Shown: in pieces, positions 1-5,728 of the stretch
Numbering within the stretch: position 1 is the stretch's first letter
How the letters are laid out: the number at the start of each line of letters is the position of its first letter
Assembly (NCBI GenBank): GCA_013203855.1
Contig: JABMPG010000366.1
Span: 1-6,533 of the forward strand
DNA: 6,533 bases
Direction of reading: 5' to 3'
Origin: a bacterium
GTDB taxonomy: Bacteria; Sumerlaeota; Sumerlaeia; UBA8349
The notes under the pieces: model-generated
What the model saw: the letters and a program-made list of their open reading frames with translations, nothing else
What the model was told of the DNA's origin: nothing
Database searches by the model: none
Position numbers and translations under genes: made by a program

Positions 1-174
1 CATCGCCTCTGACGGGTAACTCTCATCTGGGATCACCGGCTCAATTCGGGGATCGGGCGAGAAAACCCTCAGATAGAAAAAGGCAAACCCCAGCAGCAAC
101 ACCAAGCTGGTTCCGGCCACGGCGACCGATATCAGCGGGGAACGGCTCGGGAATTCGCTGCGGCCTGGGCTCAC
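1..174 (-). CDS. Small single-pass membrane protein, 3'-truncated by window edge
   Basis: I do not recognise this family. The first 58 codons are visible. A polar N-terminus (VSPGRSEFPSRSP, initiator GTG read as Met) is followed by one hydrophobic segment at about residues 14-38 (LISVAVAGTSLVLLLGFAFF and on to YLRVF). An acidic, proline-rich tail follows (SPDPRIEPVIPDE) and continues past the window. Either an N-in membrane anchor or an uncleaved signal anchor would fit. The GTG start is well supported: GGAGG lies 6 bases upstream, and the GTG overlaps the TGA stop of the preceding membrane protein as GTGA (positions 174-171). The two genes are therefore almost certainly co-transcribed and translationally coupled, which suggests this protein works with the DUF6785/DUF6784 protein, perhaps as a small subunit. 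That role is inferred from context only. The total length is unknown. Confidence 0.75.
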   Translation of the reverse strand, partial: MSPGRSEFPSRSPLISVAVAGTSLVLLLGFAFFYLRVFSPDPRIEPVIPDESYPSEAM

Positions 175-2747
175 AAGATTCCTCCGAAACGAATGGCGCC
201 CGGAAAGAAGAAGAACAGATAGACGTTTATGAGCGCAAAGATGATCTGCCCCAGGATTCCTCCCAGGAAAACGCCCACCGCGAAAGGCAAAAGCCTATTG
301 CGGACTGTCACCGCCCCGCCCATCCGCAATACCAGCATTCGGATGAACCATGCCGCCAAGAGACTTCCCCACACGCTGCCCAGAAAATCCGTCGGCCCGA
401 AGATAAACCCGGCCGGGTGGAACCAGAACCCGGCGAACATCTGCCGCAGAACCGCCGTGATCAAAGTCCCGCCCGCGGCATAGACCCCGGCATAGATCTG
501 GCGATTCCCGCCGCCAGCCTCCGCCTCGCCCTCGCCCGTCACGTATTCCCGGGTCGCCCGGGAAAGTGCCTTGTTGTATTCAGGGAACTTGTTGCGAATG
601 TCGTAGGTCATGTCCTTGCTCTCGAAGTTTTCGGCGCCCACTGAATGGCAGTTGGACAGATAGGCCCATCCGCCGATGAAAATGCCGCCCAGAACGCCGA
701 GAAGGCAGGCCAGAACGATGTGGCTCGACTTGATGCGGAGCCGATGCCCGAACTCGATGAACTCGATCTGAAGGCCCGGCACCAGGAAGAACAACCGTTG
801 GACGATCAGTAGGGAGACCAGAACCAGGAAGACCACTCCCTTGGGCTGGAAAAAGGCCATGCCGCCCAGCAGAGGCACGATCACCATGGCCGTCATCGGG
901 TAATAGTAAGCGTAGGGGGCCCCGCACTCGGCCCGTAGCTTCGCCGCGACGAAACCGATCGACACCAGTATCAGGAACAGCACCAGGATGGGAATCGTGG
1001 GCAGGCCGGCCCACAGGGCCCAGAAACAGATCGCAGCGAAACTCCCGATCAGCGCGAGAAAAGCCGCCCGATAGGAGATCGCCTCCCCGGCGGGTGTGTC
1101 CCCCTTGATGGCGTGTATGGCCACCCGCCACAGGTACTTGCGCGTGAAAATCAGGATCAGCAGGGCGTACATGATGTAGGCGAACATCTGCTGGTGTTCG
1201 CGATAGGGGTAAGTGGTGTCCACGGCCAGCCCGTTCGCCTCACCGAACCAGAACTGGGCGCGATAGATGAAAAAGCCCACCACCAGGCTCATCAGGACGT
1301 TCAATTCCATAAACAGTGCTAGGGCCAGAAAAATCGCGCTCACCGAGAAGGTCACTTCCCACATCTTCCCCCAACTCGGATCGTTGAAGTACGGCTTGAG
1401 GGCGACAGACAGGTTCATGTTCGGCACATCGGGATTGAACGAACTCCACCCCTTCATGAGAACCCAGAACAACGCCACCCCAAACCCGATCCACATGGCC
1501 CGGTTTCTCCAGACCGGCGGGAGACTCGGGCTGTCGCCAGGCGAATCCACGCCTAGGATCAGGTTGGGAATCTGCGCCATCGGCAGGGGATAGCGCTCGC
1601 TCTGAATCCACTGGCGGCGCATGATCGAAGCCGTCGCGAAGGTGGCCGTCAACAGCAGCACGATGAAGGCCGCCCAGATCCCCACAGGCCCCGCCCAGTC
1701 CCGGACTGGAATATACCCTTTCAGCAGATACTTCAGCCCTTCCAGGCTCAGCATGTTCCCCGGCTTGACCACCAGGCCAAATCGCTCCGCTTCCGGCAGA
1801 CTGTCATAGACCGCCTGCGTCACCACCCGCCGGCCCCGGTAAGCACTCTCCAGCGTGGAAACATTCATCAGTTGCGGGTCCAGAAACTCCACCCGTCCAA
1901 CCCCGCTCAGGCCGAACTCCAGATCCACGTAATCCCGAACAGTGGTCGGAATCTGCAATCCGTAGGTGCCGATCCGGACGAAGCCCTGGGGGTGCAGATA
2001 GTTCCGAGAGGCCAGAGAATTCGCCGTCACCGGCTCGTCGGCGAAAACCTGGCTGTTGTCGTAGTAGATCCGGATGAAATACTTTGCCGTGGGTCCCATG
2101 TCTTGAGCTCGCGCCAGCACATTGAGCATATGAGGCTCGGCCTGCTTCAGCCAGGGACTGCCATTCTCGCGTAGAGGAACCCGGATTCGGAGGGAGGAAA
2201 CCTCGCGCGGGTCCCGGTTCTGCACTACCGGTGCTTCGAGCATTTCGCCGGAGTCGCTCTTCAGTTCCTGCCACGAAACATTTCCTGAAATCCGCGTACC
2301 CTCGGCGTTGACGAGTGCCTCTTCGAGCAAATTCGGTCCGTGGGGCCAGAGGTTGTCGCTGAAGGCGTCGAGTTTTTCGAAATCGCCGGTCCGGGGGATA
2401 GTGGCCGTCGCCGTGAGCATGAGCCGCCAGAAGCCCGCCGACATGATCGGCGCGGACAAAAGCATCATGAAAAGAACGCACACCATCTCGGCCTTGGTCA
2501 GGAGCCGGAACCTCATCGCCGCAAAAACTCCGGCCACCAGCAGCAGAAAAGGGACGAGAATCATCATCGCGGGCAGAGGCAGGGCCGTCCCGGCCAAGGA
2601 GGGGAGCACCAGATCCGTCGTCGTGCTGGCCGGGCTGCCCACGATCTCGGCAAACATGACAAAGGTCGCCGTCACCAGCATCAGAAAGACGCCGATCGTG
2701 ACGGACCGGAGGGTGAAACCGGGCACTACACCCCATTTTTCTTTCAT
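171..2747 (-). CDS. DUF6785/DUF6784 family multi-pass membrane protein with large extracytoplasmic insert
   Basis: This is an 858-residue polytopic membrane protein of unknown function; a transporter-like role is plausible but unproven. Numbering is from the ATG at 2747. Membrane segments lie near residues 15-37, 56-78 and 86-110. A soluble region of about 230 residues (116-350) follows, then many further segments to the C-terminus. DUF6785 signatures are RRQWIQSERYPLP at about 377-389, just after segment 4, and RAECGAP at about 605-611. The DUF6784-like end is the HPAGF...SLLAAWFIRMLVLRMGG stretch (about 777-811) followed by RNRLLPFAVGVFLGGILG. A second soluble loop of about 55 residues precedes it. 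Basic residues after segments 2 and 4 place the large loop outside the cytoplasm. Family members are, as I recall, nearer 600-680 residues, so this one is long. The start is ATG with AAGGA upstream. A TTG at 2819 in the same frame would add 24 residues but has no good ribosome binding site. The stop overlaps the next gene. Confidence 0.85.
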   Translation of the reverse strand: MKEKWGVVPGFTLRSVTIGVFLMLVTATFVMFAEIVGSPASTTTDLVLPSLAGTALPLPAMMILVPFLLLVAGVFAAMRFRLLTKAEMVCVLFMMLLSAPIMSAGFWRLMLTATATIPRTGDFEKLDAFSDNLWPHGPNLLEEALVNAEGTRISGNVSWQELKSDSGEMLEAPVVQNRDPREVSSLRIRVPLRENGSPWLKQAEPHMLNVLARAQDMGPTAKYFIRIYYDNSQVFADEPVTANSLASRNYLHPQGFVRIGTYGLQIPTTVRDYVDLEFGLSGVGRVEFLDPQLMNVSTLESAYRGRRVVTQAVYDSLPEAERFGLVVKPGNMLSLEGLKYLLKGYIPVRDWAGPVGIWAAFIVLLLTATFATASIMRRQWIQSERYPLPMAQIPNLILGVDSPGDSPSLPPVWRNRAMWIGFGVALFWVLMKGWSSFNPDVPNMNLSVALKPYFNDPSWGKMWEVTFSVSAIFLALALFMELNVLMSLVVGFFIYRAQFWFGEANGLAVDTTYPYREHQQMFAYIMYALLILIFTRKYLWRVAIHAIKGDTPAGEAISYRAAFLALIGSFAAICFWALWAGLPTIPILVLFLILVSIGFVAAKLRAECGAPYAYYYPMTAMVIVPLLGGMAFFQPKGVVFLVLVSLLIVQRLFFLVPGLQIEFIEFGHRLRIKSSHIVLACLLGVLGGIFIGGWAYLSNCHSVGAENFESKDMTYDIRNKFPEYNKALSRATREYVTGEGEAEAGGGNRQIYAGVYAAGGTLITAVLRQMFAGFWFHPAGFIFGPTDFLGSVWGSLLAAWFIRMLVLRMGGAVTVRNRLLPFAVGVFLGGILGQIIFALINVYLFFFFPGAIRFGGIL
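181..185 (-). promoter_or_regulatory. Shine-Dalgarno site GGAGG for the GTG-started small gene
   Basis: The minus strand reads GGAGG, then six bases, then GTG at 174-172. The site lies inside the last codons of the upstream membrane protein. Its strength and spacing decide the GTG start and support coupling through the 4-base GTGA overlap. Confidence 0.7.
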
Positions 2748-2757
2748 AAGCGCGAAA

Positions 2758-2762
2758 TCCTT
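2758..2762 (-). promoter_or_regulatory. Shine-Dalgarno-like AAGGA deciding the ATG start at 2747
   Basis: The minus strand reads AAGGA 10 bases upstream of the ATG at 2747-2745. Spacing is slightly long. Together with MKEKW...FTLR leading straight into the first membrane segment, it favours this start over the TTG at 2819. Confidence 0.45.
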
Positions 2763-2777
2763 AAGCAAGTCTGGGCC

Positions 2778-2798
2778 AAGCGGCTCCCCGAGCCGTTT
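2778..2798 (-). promoter_or_regulatory. GC-rich hairpin in the leader of the membrane protein gene
   Basis: CGGCTC and GAGCCG form a perfect 6-bp stem around a three-base loop, extended outward by A/T pairs and one wobble or mismatch to about 9 bp. If translation begins at 2747, the hairpin sits 30 bases upstream in the untranslated leader and could affect initiation or mRNA stability. On the minus strand no U-run follows, so it is not a terminator for the aldolase. If the TTG at 2819 is the true start, it is simply coding sequence. Confidence 0.3.
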
Positions 2799-3208
2799 GA
2801 AACCTTTTTCCGCCACCAAACCAGCAGCAAAGTCAAAGCCGAATGCCGAACGAGAGAAAACTCAGGAACCGGGGAGTAGTTCGAGCGCAGGAACCAACGG
2901 ATAGATCTGGAGGCAGTCATTATCATGAAGTGTCATTCGGAGCGACATGTCGAGGCACAACTTCTTCGGAGGCCCTGCAATCTGCATAGGAAAAGAAGCT
3001 TGCATTTTGCTTTCCCCGGCTCCATAGGTGACGGTCGCAGCCGCATCGCCTACAGAAAATACACAAGCCGTGATCCCTGCGCAAGCAAAAACGGTATTCC
3101 GAAGCCACCGGGAAAAGGTGCTCTGAGAGATCCCCGATCCGCCCACGCTTCTGTTGCGGGAAGAGGGCGTTAACGAGCCTGGATTGTTGTGCACAGGAGA
3201 CTTACGAG

Positions 3209-3976
3209 TCACACCGAAAACCCGCTGATGATCCCTCGGCAGGCCTCCAGGAAGATTCCCACGTCCACCGAGTACGAAACGTACTGGACCCCGGCGTCCT
3301 TCCACATCTTCGCCGTCTCGGGCGTGTCGGTGAACGTTCCGATCACCCGCTGTTTCGCCTTGGCACGCTCCACGATCTTCTGCATTTCGCCCACCACCTT
3401 GGGATGGGTCACCTGTCCCGGCACGCCCAGTGACTGGGAAAGATCGTACGGCCCGATGAAGAGAATGTCCGCGCCCTCGACCTCGAGGATCGCATCGAGG
3501 TTCTCGATTGCCTCGCGTCCCTCAAGTTGGAGGATCACCAGATTGTCGTCCGCCGACTTGAAGTACTCGAAACGGTCCGTGGCGGAATACCCCGCCGCTC
3601 GCACGAAACGGCAGACTCCCCGGAATCCCTTTGGGTGAAAACGCGCCGCCCGGATTACCTCTTCCGCCTCCTGAGCCGACTGAATCTGCGGGACTTGCAC
3701 CCCCAGCGCCCCCACGTCGAGCACTTGGCCGATATGGATTTCCCGCGCCTCGGGAACCCGCACCACCGGCAGCACGCACCCCACCTCGGCCGCCCGGATC
3801 AGGTTCTGGAGGTTCTGGAGCGAAGTCGGGCCGTGCTCCATGTCCAGAATGGCGAAATCGAAGCCGGCACGGCCCGCCACTTCGACAAAAGCGGGGTCGC
3901 CCGTCTTCATGAACGGCCCGATCACCGCCTGTCCCGCTTCGATCTTCGACCGAAACTTCTCAAGCAAAGGATGCAT
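3209..3976 (-). CDS. HpcH/HpaI family class II 2-oxo-acid aldolase
   Basis: This is a complete 255-residue cytoplasmic enzyme of the metal-dependent HpcH/HpaI (GarL, RhmA) aldolase family. These enzymes cleave 4-hydroxy-2-oxo acids reversibly to pyruvate plus an aldehyde, for example in aromatic, aldarate or deoxysugar-acid breakdown. Length is normal (E. coli members are about 255-267). Expected residues are present at a constant +3 offset from HpaI: catalytic His48 in LDMEHGP, Arg73 in VVRVP for the pyruvate enolate, Asp87 in VLDVGALGVQVPQ, and metal ligands Glu152 in QLEGREAIENLDAI and Asp178 in FIGPYDLS. The start is an ATG with AGGAG six bases upstream. Substrate cannot be told from sequence; I leave the gene symbol empty for that reason. 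It stands 103 bases after the 50-residue gene and 461 bases before the large membrane protein, so it may be its own unit or the end of the upstream operon. Confidence 0.93.
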   Translation of the reverse strand: MHPLLEKFRSKIEAGQAVIGPFMKTGDPAFVEVAGRAGFDFAILDMEHGPTSLQNLQNLIRAAEVGCVLPVVRVPEAREIHIGQVLDVGALGVQVPQIQSAQEAEEVIRAARFHPKGFRGVCRFVRAAGYSATDRFEYFKSADDNLVILQLEGREAIENLDAILEVEGADILFIGPYDLSQSLGVPGQVTHPKVVGEMQKIVERAKAKQRVIGTFTDTPETAKMWKDAGVQYVSYSVDVGIFLEACRGIISGFSV

Positions 3977-4031
3977 CTCTCTCTCCTGTTTCGTTGAATT
4001 GGCTTAGGTTTTCCTCTCAACGGGAGTTTGT

Positions 4032-4042
4032 GGCACAGTGCC
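4032..4042. promoter_or_regulatory. 11-bp perfect palindrome upstream of the aldolase gene, possible operator
   Basis: GGCACAGTGCC has two 5-base arms around one central base. It lies in the 103-base gap, 55 bases upstream of the aldolase start. Length and position suit a regulator half-site pair, but a palindrome this short may be chance. No convincing -10/-35 pair was found beside it, and no U-run follows, so it is not a terminator. Confidence 0.2.
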
Positions 4043-4079
4043 CCCATCCAGGTTTCCGGGCAGTCCCTTCACCTCTCCC

Positions 4080-4232
4080 TTACGGATTCATCGCCGCCAC
4101 CATGCTGTTCCAGATGAATTGAATGGGCCCTCGCAAGAGATACAGTCCCACGATGATGCCGACGATCAGCGCCAAGCCGATCACTTTGCTCAACGACTGG
4201 TGAAAAAAGACCCGAATCTTCCACAGTTTCAT
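4080..4232 (-). CDS. 50-residue single-pass membrane peptide
   Basis: I do not recognise this protein. A basic, amphipathic N-terminus (MKLWKIRVFFHQSLSK) is followed by one hydrophobic segment at about residues 17-33 (VIGLALIVGIIVGLYLL). The short tail (RGPIQFIWNSMVAAMNP) has a second weakly hydrophobic patch and could lie along the membrane. No catalytic motif is visible. The ATG at 4232 is chosen over an in-frame start at 4319 because a strong GAGGAGGAG ribosome binding site lies 5 bases upstream of it. The longer form would overlap the TPR gene by about 65 bases and add a low-complexity leader. The gene begins 22 bases after the TPR stop codon, so the two are very probably one transcript. 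It may anchor or regulate the products of its operon neighbours, which is inference from context. Confidence 0.75.
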   Translation of the reverse strand: MKLWKIRVFFHQSLSKVIGLALIVGIIVGLYLLRGPIQFIWNSMVAAMNP

Positions 4233-4237
4233 CCGGA

Positions 4238-4246
4238 CTCCTCCTC
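4238..4246 (-). promoter_or_regulatory. Strong Shine-Dalgarno GAGGAGGAG for the 50-residue gene
   Basis: The minus strand carries GAGGAGGAG ending 5 bases before the ATG at 4232-4230, between the TPR stop and this start. It is among the strongest ribosome binding sites in the window and fixes the start of this short gene. Confidence 0.7.
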
Positions 4247-4254
4247 TATGCGGC

Positions 4255-5061
4255 TCAGCGGCCGCGACCGAAAAGTCGGCCGATCCGGGCGAAAAAGCCC
4301 CCGATCGGCAATCCCCCATACCGGCGCAATTCCTTCTCCGCCGGTTGATAGGCCGGTTTCAACTCCAAGGCATGACGCTGCGCCTCAATCGCCTTGCCCC
4401 GCACGCCCAGTTTGCCGTAGCAATGCCCGAGCCGGTGCCAGAGGTAGTAGTTCGAAGTCTGGTGCCCGGCGGCTTTCTCATAGTGAGACACCGCATGGAC
4501 CCATTTGCGGTAGCTTTCGAGAACGAAGCCCATCAGAATCTCCAGCCGCCAGTCCGCCCCATGCGCTTGCTCCTGCGCCTTGTCAAAGCACGATTGCCAG
4601 TTCCGATTGTCCGCCTCGAGCAGAATCCACCCCCGCGCGACCCAGGCCAGGGCGTCGGCGTTCTTCAGCGACATGGCATAGTCCGACGTGCCTAGCCCGC
4701 GCTTGTGCATGCCCTGCCGGGCGAACGCCAGCCCCTGCAGGGCCACGACCGTCGGAATGTCCGGAAAGGTCTCCACCGCCCGCTTCGCCCACGCCGTCGC
4801 CTCGCGCACCTGGTCCTGAAGCAGCAAGCACAGAATCTGCCCCGCCCAGGGCCGGACCTCCGTCGAATGCTCCTGTAGCGCGCGCGAATAGTGACGCAGT
4901 GCCTTGGGGAATTCCCCGAGATAGAACAGCTCGTCTCCCCGCCGCACGCTCTCCTCCGGCGTCAGAGCCTCGATCCCGGAGGCCTCTCGCTCGACGACGG
5001 GCTTCTCAACCGGACGGGGCTGTTCAGGGGTTTCGGTCTCGAGTTTCGAAAAACGGCTCAT
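4255..5061 (-). CDS. Tetratricopeptide repeat (TPR) protein
   Basis: This is a 268-residue soluble, probably cytoplasmic protein built mainly of TPR helical hairpins. Such folds bind partner proteins and have no enzymatic activity of their own. The first 33 residues are polar, Pro/Glu-rich and probably disordered (ETETPEQPRPVEKPVVERE). About six repeat units follow, near 38-66 (GDELFYLGEFPKALRHYSRA), 72-101, 105-133, 138-167, 173-199 and 205-236 (LWHRLGHCYGKLGVRGKAIE). The last unit is the closest to consensus. The end is a glycine/arginine-rich, basic tail (GGFFARIGRLFGRGR) that could touch membrane phospholipid or nucleic acid. There is no signal peptide or membrane segment. The ATG at 5061 has no strong ribosome binding site, unlike its neighbours, so translation may depend on ribosomes finishing the upstream gene 47 bases away. 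Its position between two small membrane proteins suggests a scaffold for a membrane complex. The process it serves is unknown. Confidence 0.85.
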   Translation of the reverse strand: MSRFSKLETETPEQPRPVEKPVVEREASGIEALTPEESVRRGDELFYLGEFPKALRHYSRALQEHSTEVRPWAGQILCLLLQDQVREATAWAKRAVETFPDIPTVVALQGLAFARQGMHKRGLGTSDYAMSLKNADALAWVARGWILLEADNRNWQSCFDKAQEQAHGADWRLEILMGFVLESYRKWVHAVSHYEKAAGHQTSNYYLWHRLGHCYGKLGVRGKAIEAQRHALELKPAYQPAEKELRRYGGLPIGGFFARIGRLFGRGR

Positions 5062-5108
5062 GCGGGTTCGTCAAACTTTCTGTCCGGCCGACGGATCGAG
5101 TGCGTGAT

Positions 5109-5609
5109 TCACCTCGACCGGCGCGTTTCGATCACGATATCGCCCGTCTCTTCTTCCACGCGCTCTTCGACGATATTGAGCCCCCGTTCCTCGAGGTCCC
5201 GCGCCACGCGATTATACACAAACTGCTGGACCAGTTCGCCCACGATCTGCTCGGCTTCGCGCCGCAGTTCCAGCGCGGACAGTTCCTTCGGCCCGAGAAT
5301 GTCTATGAAGAACTTCCCCCGCTCGTCTTTGCGGAAAACCAGCCGCGTCTCCCCCCGCTCGAAAACCAGCCGCTCGTCCCGACCGATCTCATCGGCCACC
5401 GCGTCCTCGACTGTTTCATTCACCGGCACGCTCACCCGCCGCAGATTCTCCAGTTGCGCCGTCAGCCGCCCCTGCAGCCACCCCGACTCGTCCGTCGTCG
5501 TCAGCCGTTTGTAACCATAGCCAGACGCTACCGCTAGCATCAACGGCAGCAAAGCCGGCCACGACCAGCCCAGAATCGGAGAAATGACGAATATAGCGCC
5601 CAAAGCCAT
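5109..5609 (-). CDS. Membrane-anchored protein with DUF1257/Ycf35-like C-terminal region
   Basis: This is a 166-residue protein. Residues 2-32 form a hydrophobic helical hairpin (GAIFVISPILGWSWPALLPL, then MLAVASGYGY), so it is anchored in the membrane with both ends on one side. The remainder is soluble, charged and glutamate/arginine-rich. From about residue 88 to the end the pattern TRLVFRKDERGKFFIDI, then LVQQFVYNRVARDLEERG, then IVEERVEEETGDIVIETRR recalls the C-terminal half of DUF1257 (plastid Ycf35-like) proteins, which end in a similar tyrosine-containing helix and a strand pair. That likeness is from memory of the family pattern and is tentative. The start is an ATG with a purine-rich GGGGGGA stretch 11 bases upstream, and a candidate promoter lies just beyond. 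It is the first gene of a likely three-gene operon with the TPR protein and the 50-residue peptide. Its function is unknown. Confidence 0.75.
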   Translation of the reverse strand: MALGAIFVISPILGWSWPALLPLMLAVASGYGYKRLTTTDESGWLQGRLTAQLENLRRVSVPVNETVEDAVADEIGRDERLVFERGETRLVFRKDERGKFFIDILGPKELSALELRREAEQIVGELVQQFVYNRVARDLEERGLNIVEERVEEETGDIVIETRRSR

Positions 5610-5629
5610 GATGCAGAATCTCCCCCCCT

Positions 5630-5658
5630 ATTCTAACTCTCCCCCTCTGCCTCCGCAA
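5630..5658 (-). promoter_or_regulatory. Candidate sigma70-type promoter for the three-gene operon
   Basis: On the minus strand, TTGCGG (-35, three of six consensus bases) is followed after exactly 17 bases by TAGAAT (-10, five of six). The -10 lies about 20 bases upstream of the ATG at 5609. It sits in the 119-base gap after the DUF2079 gene, where a new transcript would be expected. The spacer is unusually purine-rich. This is a visual match only. Confidence 0.35.
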
Positions 5659-5728
5659 CTCCAGCCCCGTTTTGAGGAGCCCTTCTTACTCGGACCATTG
5701 ATTCCGCTATTCCTTTGCCCTTGCTCCC

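Larger units (their letters stand above)
2748..3208. other. 461-base intergenic region with no convincing gene
   Basis: This is the gap between the aldolase stop and the ATG of the large membrane protein. It looks more AT-rich than its surroundings. It holds the GC hairpin at 2778-2798, a perfect 10-bp palindrome (CGACATGTCG) at 2943-2952, and the 8-base direct repeat CAGGAACC at 2863-2870 and 2888-2895. One minus-strand open frame from a GTG at 3146 to a TGA at 2862 would encode 94 residues. Its N-terminus resembles a Sec signal peptide (RWLRNTVFACAGITACVF then VGDAAA). It has no good ribosome binding site, and its third codon positions are only about half G or C, so I do not call it a gene. 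I found no clear sigma70 promoter, rho-independent terminator or known riboswitch. The stretch probably contains the promoter and leader of the membrane protein gene. Confidence 0.6.

Noticed and set aside
580..1131. A 183-codon minus-strand frame inside the same gene
   Set aside because: It is a frame-shifted shadow lacking hydrophobic segments and family motifs, while the main frame there has clear membrane segments and the RAECGAP motif.
1804..2736. A 310-codon minus-strand frame inside the large membrane protein
   Set aside because: It is out of frame with a well-supported DUF6785/DUF6784 gene, is low-complexity Gly/Arg/Pro, and has no recognisable start signal.
2778..2810. Hairpin followed by T-rich sequence on the plus strand, like a rho-independent terminator
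   Set aside because: There is no plus-strand gene upstream for it to terminate, the T-run is interrupted by GAAACC, and on the minus strand no U-run follows the stem.
4031..4044. TGGCAC resembling the -24 element of a sigma54 promoter
   Set aside because: It lies on the plus strand, opposite to all genes, and the required GC-containing -12 element (TTGC) is absent at the right distance.
4233..4319. N-terminal extension of the 50-residue peptide to 79 residues
   Set aside because: It would overlap the 3' end of the TPR gene in another frame by about 65 bases, and the strong GAGGAGGAG site directly precedes the ATG at 4232.
4038..5537. A 499-codon plus-strand open frame antisense to the TPR gene and most of its two operon neighbours
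   Set aside because: The translation is rich in Pro, Arg and Ser with no domain or membrane pattern. The minus-strand frames here show real TPR repeats, membrane segments and ribosome binding sites. It is a by-product of GC-rich codons.
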